Assembly (NCBI GenBank): GCA_050486105.1
Contig: JBJHCR010000007.1
Location: 1-49,459 of the forward strand
Direction of reading: 5' to 3'
From: JAEXNA01 sp050486105
Lineage (GTDB): Bacteria > Vulcanimicrobiota > Xenobia > Xenobiales > JADMJV01
DNA: 49,459 nucleotides
In this document: in pieces, positions 1-7,839 of the stretch
How positions within the stretch are numbered: the first letter of the stretch is position 1
Layout: each line of letters begins with the position of its first letter
Translations under genes and position numbers: made by a program
The notes under the pieces: generated by a model
Told to the model about the DNA's origin: nothing
Database searches by the model: none
What the model saw: only the letters and a program-made list of their open reading frames with translations

Positions 1-1
1 A

Positions 2-643
2 GTATTCGTCTGTTGCCTTCCTGGTTTCACCCAGCCGTTTCAGGATCTCAGCCGAAGAATCCCGGTGGTGACCATCAATTGCGACCCTGGAAAGCACCCA
101 TTTGGGGTAGTTCACGACGACCGTCAGGGCATGACTCGAGTGGTCGAGTATCTTGTTGGCCTGGGCCACAATGATATTGGGTACTTGGGTGCCGTCACCG
201 GTGGCTATGCTGAACGGGTTCGGTCTGAGGCCTTTCAGGAATTGTCTGCCAACTTAGAATTTCGTGCGACCTTGCGTCAATCGACAGATGTCAAGATCGA
301 GTCCGGAGAGCGAGCCATGGCTCGATGGATCGGCGAATCGCAAAGCAATTTCCCCTCGGCTCTCATTTGCTTTAATGATGCTGTTGCTCTGGGGGCCCTA
401 AAAGCCTGCCGCGCTCTTGGGGTCAAAGTGCCCGGAGAGCTTTCCGTGGTAGGGTTCGATGATATAGAGATGGCCTCTTTTGTGCAACCCATGCTTACGA
501 CCTTCGCACAGCCTCGTTACGACATGGGACGAGCCGCCGCTGACCTGATGTTAGGCCTTCTCAATGGAGAGTGCGGATTGTCGGGGCAGACCTTCTTGGG
601 TCAACTCAAGCTTCGGGAGAGCACGTCAAGGGCTCGAAGTTGA
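2..643 (+). CDS. LacI/GalR-family transcriptional regulator, 3' part only
   Basis: This is the ligand-binding half of a LacI/GalR-type repressor. The reading frame is open from base 2, so the start and the N-terminal helix-turn-helix lie before the window. The first ATG-like codons near base 65 are internal, since the frame before them reads as the usual 'RRIPVVTIN' strand. Visible family hallmarks are the inter-domain stretch 'GMTRVVEYLVGLGH', the strand 'DIGYLGA', 'ALICFNDAVALGALKA', and the C-terminal block 'GVKVPGELSVVGFDDIEMA' followed by 'PMLTTFAQP' and 'MGRAAADLML'. Such proteins bind a sugar or nucleoside in a periplasmic-binding-protein fold and control nearby catabolic genes. The effector and target genes cannot be deduced here because the neighbouring upstream DNA is missing. 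Family assignment is firm. Confidence 0.93.
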   Translation, partial: VFVCCLPGFTQPFQDLSRRIPVVTINCDPGKHPFGVVHDDRQGMTRVVEYLVGLGHNDIGYLGAVTGGYAERVRSEAFQELSANLEFRATLRQSTDVKIESGERAMARWIGESQSNFPSALICFNDAVALGALKACRALGVKVPGELSVVGFDDIEMASFVQPMLTTFAQPRYDMGRAAADLMLGLLNGECGLSGQTFLGQLKLRESTSRARS

Positions 644-733
644 GAGTTGGGGAGTGGTGCTTGGTGGTCCAGGGAAATCGTTGACAGCAGGCTCCAGAAA
701 AGTCATCATGAGGTACGGGGGTTCTACCGATTT

Positions 734-967
734 ATGGGAAAAAGTTCGATTCCCTTGAAGAGTAAGCACGGAGGATTGCTTCTGTTGCTTGTGCTCACAC
801 TGATGGCCGCGGCTGCCTGCTTGGTGGTCTTGATCCGGGGTTTTATCCAGGGTGAGATCCCTATTGTTGGTGTGGGTGCCACCGGTCTTGCCATCTGTGC
901 AGCTGTTCTTCGAGTGCTGACCCATCAAGAGAAGAAGAGGCGCAAAGTCGAAAAATCGAGGCGTTGA
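734..967 (+). CDS. small two-helix membrane protein, unknown function
   Basis: I do not recognise a family. The frame is open from a TTG at 647, but the likely start is the ATG at 734, giving 77 residues. The protein has a short basic head, two hydrophobic segments (about residues 15-35 and 44-62, the second being 'VGVGATGLAICAAVL') and a strongly basic tail (KKRRKVEKSRR), so the tail should be cytoplasmic. A G-rich stretch about 12 nt upstream of the ATG is only a weak ribosome site. It follows the LacI-type gene on the same strand and may be co-transcribed with it. A 6-bp hairpin (962-967 with 974-979) overlaps the stop codon and has no T-run. Existence as a gene is likely but not certain. 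Confidence 0.5.
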   Translation: MGKSSIPLKSKHGGLLLLLVLTLMAAAACLVVLIRGFIQGEIPIVGVGATGLAICAAVLRVLTHQEKKRRKVEKSRR

Positions 968-1030
968 CGCGGCTCAACGGACCTCAGAACAAGGCTTCAT
1001 GTGCGAGTGGCATCTCAAGAGCTAGGGATG

Positions 1031-1624
1031 CTACCCTTGAGGCTGATTGAAGAGGTTCCAGCCCTTTTCCATTCCAGCCTGCCCGAGTTCGGCAGCCCAC
1101 CTCACCGGCGAACTCATTTCCCAAGCGATGTCTCGTCCGAAAGAAACCCCATCCTCCATTAGGTGGGCGGAAAAAGGAATGAACGGATTGGATTTCTTCT
1201 GACACTCCAGCTCTTCTCTTTCTCGTTTGGCGGCGAGGTAATCTTCTTTACTGGCTAGCAAGGGGGTGCGATCTCCCGAACCTGTGGTGAGATTACTCAA
1301 TGGACCGACAACCGTTCCTAGGTACAAGCCTCCCAAGAGAAAACCCGCTCCGATACCCAGACTTCCCACGACTTCTCCAGCCACAGCTCCGCCCATGAAG
1401 CGGCCTACTTGGCCAGCGATGTGACTCGCCTTGCCGCCAAGTTGAGCCACACGTTGAACAAAATTGGCTTCATCGGACTTGTCCGCGGAAAAATCGACCT
1501 TGTCTTTGAGAGCTGTGCACCCGCAGTCTTCCGAAGAGGCGGTGCGATCGATGTGGTTCATGGACCGGTTTCCTGGAGTACCTAGGGAGTGATTGAGCTT
1601 GAGCTGACTTTGTGTAATATTCAT
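1031..1624 (-). CDS. hypothetical protein with glycine-zipper-like hydrophobic segment
   Basis: Unrecognised protein of up to 197 residues. The N-terminal 65 residues are polar and include the Cys pair 'DCGC'. The middle (about residues 68-112) is a Gly/Ala/Val-rich stretch with GxxxG spacing, 'GRFMGGAVAGEVVGSLGIG' and 'GFLLGGLYLGTVVG', like glycine-zipper membrane segments. The C-terminal 80 residues are charged, then Trp-rich ('WEMSSPVRWAAELG'). No clear SD precedes the ATG at 1624. A second Met at residue 22 ('MNHIDRTASS') is an alternative start. It lies 80 nt downstream of the SPFH gene on the same strand and could be co-transcribed with it. A role in the membrane beside the SPFH protein is a guess. 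Confidence 0.55.
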   Translation of the reverse strand: MNITQSQLKLNHSLGTPGNRSMNHIDRTASSEDCGCTALKDKVDFSADKSDEANFVQRVAQLGGKASHIAGQVGRFMGGAVAGEVVGSLGIGAGFLLGGLYLGTVVGPLSNLTTGSGDRTPLLASKEDYLAAKREREELECQKKSNPFIPFSAHLMEDGVSFGRDIAWEMSSPVRWAAELGQAGMEKGWNLFNQPQG

Positions 1625-1704
1625 GAATCGTACTTTAGGTCCTCGACCTCAAAGTATTCTGAATTTCTTGATTTCCGGACTTGTCCTAAGTGAGCCCGGA
1701 GTCG

Positions 1705-2805
1705 CTAGGCTTCATTCTTGAAAGTTGTCAACTGTTGACTCAGAAGGTCAAGGACGGGCTTGAAGGTTCTCAAAATTTCGCTCCCATCTCCGTAGACCGA
1801 CAAATTGGCTCCTTGCAAAATTCCCGAAAGCGCTCGAGCGAGCTCAGGTATCTGTTCTTGGGGCAAGATCCTTTTGCGTAGCTCCTGCCGGCTTTGAGCT
1901 TCTAGGAGGTCGGTGGTCACCAAAACCTGCCTTAGTTCCTTTTGCAACTCACGCAGCTTGAGTTCTTCGGCCAAGATTTTCATCTGCTTGCTCATCTGCT
2001 CCATTAGGAGCGGGGTTTCGAGATCGGTTTTCTTGGCTTCAAGTTCGGTCTCCAGGCATTCAAAGTCGTGCTCGGTTCGCAGTTTCTCTTCGCCTAACTC
2101 TCTTTCCAACTGGAGCCTTTCTCGCTCGGTAGCGTATTGTAATCGCTGTTGTTCGCTTGCCACCCTACTGCGCTCCCGTTCGTTCTCCAGATTCTCTTGC
2201 CAGGTTCTGCGTTCCGACTGGGAGCGCGCCAAGGTGATCTCCTCGTGAACTTTGAGATCCGAGAGTTGGCTGGTCGAAAGCACCTGATTGCGCACTTCTG
2301 CTTCCAACTGTCGTCTGAGTTCGCCGTCAACGATATAGACTTGGGCCACCTGGACCACCGGGATTTCAATACCCCAGTCTGCTTCAATATTTCCTCTGCC
2401 AATAGTCCGCTCAAGCATGCTGCTTAGGACGTCGGTGAGAGTCGTTTTCCTTTGCTCTATGCACTCTGCCATGGTCATGTGAGCCACCGTGGCCCTCAGT
2501 TCTCCGAGGCAAAGGTGACTGAGCATGGCCTGGATTTGGGGATGTCCATCCTGGGCGGAAAAGTCGAAGAGTTGAGCTGCCGCTTCGGGCCGGATCACTC
2601 TGTAGATGACCAGTCCCTTGAACCGCAAGGGTATGCCATCTTTGGTTTCTTGTGTCATCTCAAATTTCGCTTCTTGTTGAGACGAGGAGATCAAGAGATA
2701 ACTGCTCCCTGGCCAAATGAAGGCGCTCGCTCCCAAGCCTCGATTGACCGTTCGCCCATTTTTTCCCAACACCAGATATTCGTTCAATAGAGCTTTGACA
2801 AACAT
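1705..2805 (-). CDS. SPFH/band 7 domain protein, soluble, with long coiled coil
   Basis: The protein belongs to the SPFH (stomatin/prohibitin/flotillin/HflK-C) superfamily, whose members form oligomeric scaffolds usually at membranes. Residues about 45-185 carry the band 7 pattern: 'MTQETKDGIPLRFKGLVIYRV' (here split by length), 'ALLSHLCLGELRATVAHMTM', and 'WGIEIPVVQVAQVYIVD'. Residues about 190-300 form a Glu/Arg/Gln-rich coiled coil. Unlike stomatins it has no N-terminal hydrophobic anchor, so it looks cytosolic or peripherally attached. The ATG at 2805 has a good SD (GGAGGT, 6 nt upstream). The upstream side is closed by the crp terminator, so it should have its own promoter. The next gene downstream on the same strand encodes a glycine-zipper protein. 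Confidence 0.82.
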   Translation of the reverse strand: MFVKALLNEYLVLGKNGRTVNRGLGASAFIWPGSSYLLISSSQQEAKFEMTQETKDGIPLRFKGLVIYRVIRPEAAAQLFDFSAQDGHPQIQAMLSHLCLGELRATVAHMTMAECIEQRKTTLTDVLSSMLERTIGRGNIEADWGIEIPVVQVAQVYIVDGELRRQLEAEVRNQVLSTSQLSDLKVHEEITLARSQSERRTWQENLENERERSRVASEQQRLQYATERERLQLERELGEEKLRTEHDFECLETELEAKKTDLETPLLMEQMSKQMKILAEELKLRELQKELRQVLVTTDLLEAQSRQELRKRILPQEQIPELARALSGILQGANLSVYGDGSEILRTFKPVLDLLSQQLTTFKNEA

Positions 2806-2866
2806 CGATTGACCTCCGTAGTTCTGTAGTCCATCTCTAGCCTAACTATTCTTGGTCCGGAGTTCA

Positions 2867-2909
2867 GGGAAAAGGTCACATATCGGGGCCAGCGATATGG
2901 GCAGTGACC
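2867..2909 (-). terminator. rho-independent-type terminator after the Crp-family gene
   Basis: On the minus strand, 12 nt after the Crp-family stop, GGTCA pairs with TGACC and CATATCG pairs with CGATATG. A 5-nt one-sided bulge separates the two stems and the loop is CTGGCCC. TTTT follows immediately (2870-2873 on the plus strand). This closes the 6032-to-2921 operon and separates it from the SPFH gene. Confidence 0.6.
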
Positions 2910-2920
2910 ATCGGGCTTGG

Positions 2921-3496
2921 TCAAAGGAGCACTCTGCTTAGACTTTCTGGGTCTCGAAGTTGAATCCGTCCCCGATGAAGGCTCACCGCTCCAGACAGGG
3001 CGATCTGTTTAAGGGATTTGGTGATGCTCTCTCGGGTGGTGCCGAGCTCTCGAGCCAGGGCTTCATGCGTGCAGCGCAGGGTTGAACCCTCTTGTTCGAA
3101 GCGTCTGAGGAGATGGAGAGCCAAACGGATTTTCACCGGCTTATAGGTCGACTCGACTCTGGTTTCAGACAGCGTTCTCACCCGCTGATTCTGCTGACGC
3201 AAGAGCTTCAAGGCCAACTCTGTGTCTCGATGCAATCTCTGGCGGAAGTGATCTGCTGGAATCAGTTCGACCTGGCAGTCTGAGCCGGCGACCAGAGTGG
3301 CGGAATGGCGCTCCCCTTCCAAGGCCGACATCTCACCTAGGTACTCTTTTGCTTTGGCGGACCTCAAGACTAAATCATGGCCATCCTCGCTTTGTCCCAC
3401 GATATTGACGGTGCCCGTCAGAATTCTCAGAACAAAACGGCTGGGGTCGCCTTGGTGCCAAATGATCGAGCCTTTAGGATAGGACCTAATGGTCAT
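2921..3496 (-). CDS. Crp/Fnr-family transcriptional regulator (short N-terminus)
   Basis: This is a DNA-binding regulator with a cyclic-nucleotide-binding-type sensor fold and a winged helix-turn-helix. Sensor motifs include 'YPKGSIIWHQGD', 'LRILTGTVNIV' and 'EYLGEMSALEGERHSATLVA'. The HTH is 'THEALARELGTTRESITKSL', in the usual place near the C-terminus. At 191 residues it is shorter than typical members (about 220-230); about 25 N-terminal residues before the first beta-strand are missing. The frame upstream of the ATG has no start before a stop codon, so this is not a mis-called start. No Fe-S cysteine cluster of the Fnr type is visible. Its start overlaps the reductase gene by 11 nt, indicating translational coupling. 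It probably regulates its own redox operon. Confidence 0.88.
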   Translation of the reverse strand: MTIRSYPKGSIIWHQGDPSRFVLRILTGTVNIVGQSEDGHDLVLRSAKAKEYLGEMSALEGERHSATLVAGSDCQVELIPADHFRQRLHRDTELALKLLRQQNQRVRTLSETRVESTYKPVKIRLALHLLRRFEQEGSTLRCTHEALARELGTTRESITKSLKQIALSGAVSLHRGRIQLRDPESLSRVLL

Positions 3497-3974
3497 CGTC
3501 GGTGAGGCTTTGGGAGAGCGACCACAGGGGTTTTAGGACCAGCAGAGGTATGGTTCGATCCGTTCGGCTTTGGTAGGTGAGGTAGCCCGAATAATATTGG
3601 CAGAAGACCGGCCATAGTCGTTCCCGCAAGACCGGGTCTCCCACTTCGGCCCGAATTTCCCAATGGTGTTGTCCCACCTCCACCCAGCCTTGGGGGTTGG
3701 CCAGCAGGTTCCGAGCCCATTGGGGAGGTTTGGCCTGCCCACCGTAGGAGGCCACCACCACCAAATTAGGGCCATCCGGCAAAAAGAGCAAAGGGGTGGT
3801 GAATTTTCGTCCTGACTTGCGCCCAATGGTGGTAAGCAACAGCTGAGGGGCGCCGGTGATCAAGCCACCCACGAAGCCTCGAGTGAGACGATATAACAAG
3901 GTGTGAAAAGAGGTGGTCAGGCGAATAAAGTTGCGATTATGGCGTTTGCCTCTGGTTCCGACTTCAAGTTCCAT
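3486..3974 (-). CDS. deazaflavin (F420)-type nitroreductase / DDN family protein
   Basis: A 162-residue protein of the deazaflavin-dependent nitroreductase (DDN/Rv3547-like) split-beta-barrel family, whose characterised members use reduced F420 to reduce quinones or nitro compounds. Diagnostic stretches are 'GAPQLLLTTIGRKSGRKFTT' , 'PLLFLPDGPNLVVVASYGG', 'PPQWARNLLANPQGWVEVG' and 'YQSRTDRTIPLLVLKP'. The RKSGxxxTTPL and ASxGG blocks form the cofactor site in this family. It lies 15 nt downstream of the chimeric flavin oxidoreductase and overlaps the Crp-family gene, so all three form one operon. Cofactor identity (F420 versus another flavin) is not proved by the sequence, and no F420 biosynthesis gene is in the window. 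Confidence 0.85.
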   Translation of the reverse strand: MELEVGTRGKRHNRNFIRLTTSFHTLLYRLTRGFVGGLITGAPQLLLTTIGRKSGRKFTTPLLFLPDGPNLVVVASYGGQAKPPQWARNLLANPQGWVEVGQHHWEIRAEVGDPVLRERLWPVFCQYYSGYLTYQSRTDRTIPLLVLKPLWSLSQSLTDDDH

Positions 3975-3989
3975 GGGGATGCTCTTGGC

Positions 3990-6032
3990 TCACTTCCCTT
4001 TTTCGGTGTGGACCAGGTTGAGATTCATTCGGTCCTTGGTCAAGAATGAATTTTGCTTTTCTTGGAGACTCATCTCGAAGTTAGAGGTCCAGACCAGGGA
4101 GTCGGTGGGACAGGCTTCGGTGCAGAGCCCACAGTAGCAACAGCGGGCCAAATCGATGGAATAGATGGCCGGGTATTCCCAGTTCTCTTCGTTCTCCGGC
4201 GATTCCAGGTGGATGCAGGAGTCCGGGCAGGCGTCCACACAAACCCCGCAGCCCACGCACATCTCGGCCGAGCAACCATAACAGCGACGCCCTTCTTGTC
4301 GAGCCATATCCAAGGTGAAACCGAGGTCGAGTTCATCGAAAGTCTGCACTCGAACTTCGCCTGGAATCTTGGGCATGGGTACCTGCAGATTCATTTTGCG
4401 GAAAGGCTTCTCTTTGCGCTGTTTCTCCCAAGGCCGGGTGTCTACGAAGGCCGCTTCAGGAGGGTCGGTGACCATCCCGAGTCCGCTTCTGCGAGCGACC
4501 GGAGGATGGGCTAGTTCGGGGGCGCTGCCGTCTTCAAAAGGAGTGACGGCCAAGTACTGTCCGTCTTGTGACTCGTACGGGTAGAGAAATGGGAGGTTTT
4601 CAGGCAGTACCCCGTGCTTCTTGCCGATCCCCAGACAGACCCGATCAGCCATACCGATAGCCTCGATGATGGTTGACACTTGGACCACGTCGCCACAAGC
4701 CCAAATGCCTGGAATGGTGGTCTCACCCTTTTCGTCTACTCTAATGGTTCCATTGCGGTTCACTTTCAGATCGTCGGGTAGCCACGGAATTTCCACCATC
4801 CGTCCCAAAGCGGTGATGATCAAGCCGCACTCCATGAGAGTCTCGCTTCCCTCGATGGGGATGGGCCGACGGCGACCCGAGCGATCCTTGTCTCCGAGTC
4901 GGTTTCGGATCACTTCCAGGCCCTTCAACTGTCCATCCTCGATGACAATGCGGTTGGGGGAGGTCAGCCATTCTAAGTGGATGCCTTCCTCTTCCCCGTC
5001 TTCGATCTCTTCCTCTTCAGAGGGCATCTCTCGCCGGGTTCGCCGGTAGATCATGGTGACTTCGGCTCCCAGGCGTCTGCAGGTTCGAGCGCAGTCGAAC
5101 CCGGTGTTTCCCCCTCCGACTACGACGACCTTATTGGGAACCTCGGTCAAACGAACCCGGAGTTGCTCTTCCAAGAAGTCTTCCCCATAGGTGACCCAGG
5201 GCTTTTCCTCGTTTTCCAATCCCAGATGGTAAGGCTTCCAAGCTCCGGCGGCAACGATCACCTCATCGTGGCGTTCCCGCAACTCGTCCAAACTGAGATC
5301 CAGGCCAATCTCGGTGGACAGCACCAGAGTTATTCCGTCCAGGGAATGAATGCGTTCCATCTCTCGGTTCACGATCTTGCGAGGAAGTCGGTATTTGGGT
5401 ATGCCCAGGGTCAAGAACCCTCCAGGAATGTCTCTGGCCTCATAAATGGTACAAGCAAAACCCCAGGCTCTCAGCAGCATGGCGCATTGGTAGCCAGCCG
5501 GGCCGCCCCCCACGATACCGATAGTTTTCCCGGTCAGCGGCTGGCTGCAGCAGTACTGCTCGTAGGAAAAGCGGTCTTCCACCGGGAGAGTGTCTTCCCA
5601 GTCCGAGTAAACTCTCTTGAGTTTCCTTATGGCGATGGGTTCGGGTCCGGTGAAACCTCGTGAGCAACTCTTCTCGCAAGGGGCGGGGCAAACCCGTCCC
5701 AAAGTGGCCACGAAGGGGTAGGTCTTGCGTAGCATTTCCAGCCCGGCTTGCCAATTGCCCTCACCGGCCAAGGTCACATAGCCTCGGGCGTCGGTGTGAG
5801 CAGGACAGCCCGTGGTGCAAGGAGCCCACCGGGTGCCGTGGTACCATTGACTCTTATTCTTGATGGAGTCCGGGGAGTGAAAGTCTACCATACGCAAGGT
5901 CCCCCGGGAGTTCGGGGCTATCACATCATGGACCAAGGGGTAGTTGACGGTGACCGGCTCTTTCTTGAAGTGCTGCCAGGTAACCGACATCCCTCCCAAC
6001 AGGGCTTTCATATCGTCGAGAATTGTGGGCAT
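3990..6032 (-). CDS. NAD(P)H-dependent FAD oxidoreductase (GltD/AegA-like) framed by NuoI-like ends, 2x[4Fe-4S]
   Basis: 680 residues. Residues 1-48 resemble the N-terminus of complex I subunit NuoI ('GGMSVTWQHFKKEPVTVNYP'). Residues about 60-150 are the cysteine domain preceding GltD-type enzymes ('CTTGCPAHTDARGYV', 'GRVCPAPCEKSCSRG'). An FAD Rossmann motif 'GIVGGGPAGYQ' lies near 170 and an NAD(P) motif 'VVVVGGGNTGFDCA' near 300, followed by 'YRRTRREMP'. 'WACGDV' closes the flavin site. Residues about 580-645 carry two ferredoxin motifs (CVGCGVCVDACP and CCYCGLCTEACP) plus an extra CxxC. The tail 'YSIDLARCCYCGLCTEACP' and the residues after it ('TKDRMNLN') again follow NuoI. It should pass electrons between NAD(P)H and a ferredoxin or quinone-type partner. 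It is the first gene of the redox operon and has SD AAGGGA. Confidence 0.88.
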   Translation of the reverse strand: MPTILDDMKALLGGMSVTWQHFKKEPVTVNYPLVHDVIAPNSRGTLRMVDFHSPDSIKNKSQWYHGTRWAPCTTGCPAHTDARGYVTLAGEGNWQAGLEMLRKTYPFVATLGRVCPAPCEKSCSRGFTGPEPIAIRKLKRVYSDWEDTLPVEDRFSYEQYCCSQPLTGKTIGIVGGGPAGYQCAMLLRAWGFACTIYEARDIPGGFLTLGIPKYRLPRKIVNREMERIHSLDGITLVLSTEIGLDLSLDELRERHDEVIVAAGAWKPYHLGLENEEKPWVTYGEDFLEEQLRVRLTEVPNKVVVVGGGNTGFDCARTCRRLGAEVTMIYRRTRREMPSEEEEIEDGEEEGIHLEWLTSPNRIVIEDGQLKGLEVIRNRLGDKDRSGRRRPIPIEGSETLMECGLIITALGRMVEIPWLPDDLKVNRNGTIRVDEKGETTIPGIWACGDVVQVSTIIEAIGMADRVCLGIGKKHGVLPENLPFLYPYESQDGQYLAVTPFEDGSAPELAHPPVARRSGLGMVTDPPEAAFVDTRPWEKQRKEKPFRKMNLQVPMPKIPGEVRVQTFDELDLGFTLDMARQEGRRCYGCSAEMCVGCGVCVDACPDSCIHLESPENEENWEYPAIYSIDLARCCYCGLCTEACPTDSLVWTSNFEMSLQEKQNSFLTKDRMNLNLVHTEKGK

Positions 6033-6120
6033 CGCTTTCCCTTCGTGCCCCCCATTTGCAGCTACGACGAAAAGTCTCCTTTTTCCCGTCTGACACGAAT
6101 CAACGATCGGGCTCGATAAA

Positions 6121-6134
6121 TATCAGGCCTGATA
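6121..6134. promoter_or_regulatory. 14-bp perfect palindrome, candidate operator
   Basis: TATCAGGCCTGATA is self-complementary and sits 89 nt upstream of the chimeric oxidoreductase start. Read as TATCA-N4-TGATA it has the half-site geometry of Crp/Fnr-family operators. The same operon encodes a Crp/Fnr regulator, so autoregulation is a reasonable inference. No clear -35/-10 pair was identified around it. Confidence 0.45.
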
Positions 6135-6188
6135 CCTCGGGGGCAGGGACGTAAAAGCTCTTGGCTATTGTAGGGGCCGGTGAGAGGT

Positions 6189-7805
6189 TCAACCCGCTAG
6201 GCTGGCGGTCTGCACCGGGCATCGGCCGCGCGCTTCGACCTGACCCAGGAGCACCCGAGCCAGGGCCATCAGACTGGCAGGTGTGTAATTGTAGGTGAGC
6301 AGGGCGGCGTCGACTCCGTCAGGGATACTTTCGAAGAGGTAGGGGCTGGAAAACGAAACCACTATGGGCCGAACTCCGTCGCGAACCAGGTTCTCGAGAA
6401 GCGAGCGCTGTCCATCTGGGAGGCGATCTCTACTATAGAGGCAGACGACCACTCGATCGTAAGTGGAAGCCTTCTGACTGAGGTCACGCCAAGAATCCCC
6501 ACTGGCGTGAAGGTGGTAACGGTCTTCTTCTATCTGAGGCAACTCGCATTGGGCAACTTCTTGCATCACTTCTCGCAGGGAGACCGCCTTGGACACTTCA
6601 CCGAGGGGAGTTTGAGGAAGGAGGTCGGGGATCAAGATCAGGGTCTTACCTTGCAGCGGCAAGAGATCCGCAGCGGAGGATTTATAAACCGTGGTGCTGG
6701 CTTGGCTGATCTCGCTGATGGCGGCTGCGTGCTCAGCCAGTTGGTACTCGACCTTGAAGTCCGGAAGTCGGCATCGTTTTTTCTTGAGTTCGAAAATTCT
6801 GTGAAGACTTTGGAGTACTCTTTCTTCGCTCAGGCGGCCATCACGCATGGCTTGGGCTAGGGCTTCTACAGTTTCCACGTGATGCTCGAACGGTCCGCAG
6901 GCAAGAACGATGTCCGCCCCGGCCTCCACCGAAAGTACGGCCGCTTCTCCAACACCGTAGCGGTGGGCTATGGCGTGCATGGCCATGCTGTCGGTGAAGA
7001 TCACTCCTTCGAATCCGTACTCTTCTCGGAGCAATCCGGTCAGAATGGGTGGCGACAGGGTGGCCGGGCGTCCGGGCGTTGGGTCTAGAGCTGGGAAAGT
7101 GACGTGAGCTGTCATGATTGCCTCTACTCCGGCCTCGATGGCGGCTTTGAAGGGAGCAAGTTCCACTTTGTCCAGTTCAGCTCGAGGGCGAGCCACAGTA
7201 GGCAAATCCAGATGGGAGTCCCGGTCGGTGTCCCCGTGGCCTGGGAAATGTTTGCAGCAGGCCGCCACCCCCCGAGACTGTAGTCCGTCCACCGCCGCCA
7301 GACCGTGGGCGGTTACCGCTACAGGGTCGCTTCCGAAGCTGCGAACTCCAATAATGGGATTGGCCGGGTTCGAATTGACGTCAAGGCAGGGAGCAAAATC
7401 TACAGCGATTCCTAAGCTGGCAAGTTCAGTGCCCATGATTTGATGGGCTTTGCGAGTCAACTCCGGGTCCTCGGTCGCACCCAGAGCCATGGCGCCAGGA
7501 GAGAGGTTCATCTCCGGAAAGCGGAATCGATCCACGATGCCGCCTTCTTGGTCCACGGTGATCAGCGGCGGACCGACGGAGGACGCTTCATTGAGCTGTT
7601 GGTTCAGGTGCACCACCTGAGCCCTATCGACCACGTTCTTGGCGAATAGGATAACTCCATTGAAAGGGTACTTCTTGAGGTGTTCTCGAGTGCGATCGCC
7701 CAGGCTCTGATCGGGGATGTCGATCATGACCAGTTGGGCGGCTCGCTCTTCCAGCGAAAGGTCGGCAGGGTTAGGAATTTCAGCGGGTGATTGAATTTTG
7801 CTCAT
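6189..7805 (-). CDS. nagZ: glycoside hydrolase family 3 beta-N-acetylhexosaminidase (NagZ-like)
   Basis: 538 residues, cytoplasmic (no signal peptide). GH3 enzymes of this subgroup remove N-acetylglucosamine from muropeptides during peptidoglycan recycling. The catalytic (beta/alpha)8 domain, about residues 15-340, shows 'GVILFAKNV', 'PPLITVDQEGG', 'VDFAPCLDVN', 'GVRSFGSDP', 'CCKHFPGHGDTDRDSHLDLP' (the KHFPGHGxxxxDSH signature with the acid-base His-Asp pair) and 'GVIFTDSMAMHAI' with the nucleophile Asp. An extra C-terminal alpha/beta domain of about 190 residues makes it closer to the two-domain Gram-positive-type enzymes than to the ~340-residue enterobacterial NagZ. It lies 34 nt downstream of the FHA gene on the same strand and is probably co-transcribed. 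Confidence 0.9.
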   Translation of the reverse strand: MSKIQSPAEIPNPADLSLEERAAQLVMIDIPDQSLGDRTREHLKKYPFNGVILFAKNVVDRAQVVHLNQQLNEASSVGPPLITVDQEGGIVDRFRFPEMNLSPGAMALGATEDPELTRKAHQIMGTELASLGIAVDFAPCLDVNSNPANPIIGVRSFGSDPVAVTAHGLAAVDGLQSRGVAACCKHFPGHGDTDRDSHLDLPTVARPRAELDKVELAPFKAAIEAGVEAIMTAHVTFPALDPTPGRPATLSPPILTGLLREEYGFEGVIFTDSMAMHAIAHRYGVGEAAVLSVEAGADIVLACGPFEHHVETVEALAQAMRDGRLSEERVLQSLHRIFELKKKRCRLPDFKVEYQLAEHAAAISEISQASTTVYKSSAADLLPLQGKTLILIPDLLPQTPLGEVSKAVSLREVMQEVAQCELPQIEEDRYHLHASGDSWRDLSQKASTYDRVVVCLYSRDRLPDGQRSLLENLVRDGVRPIVVSFSSPYLFESIPDGVDAALLTYNYTPASLMALARVLLGQVEARGRCPVQTASLAG

Positions 7806-7839
7806 ACTGGAGCAGCCTTCAAGGCAAGTCGGGAATTTC

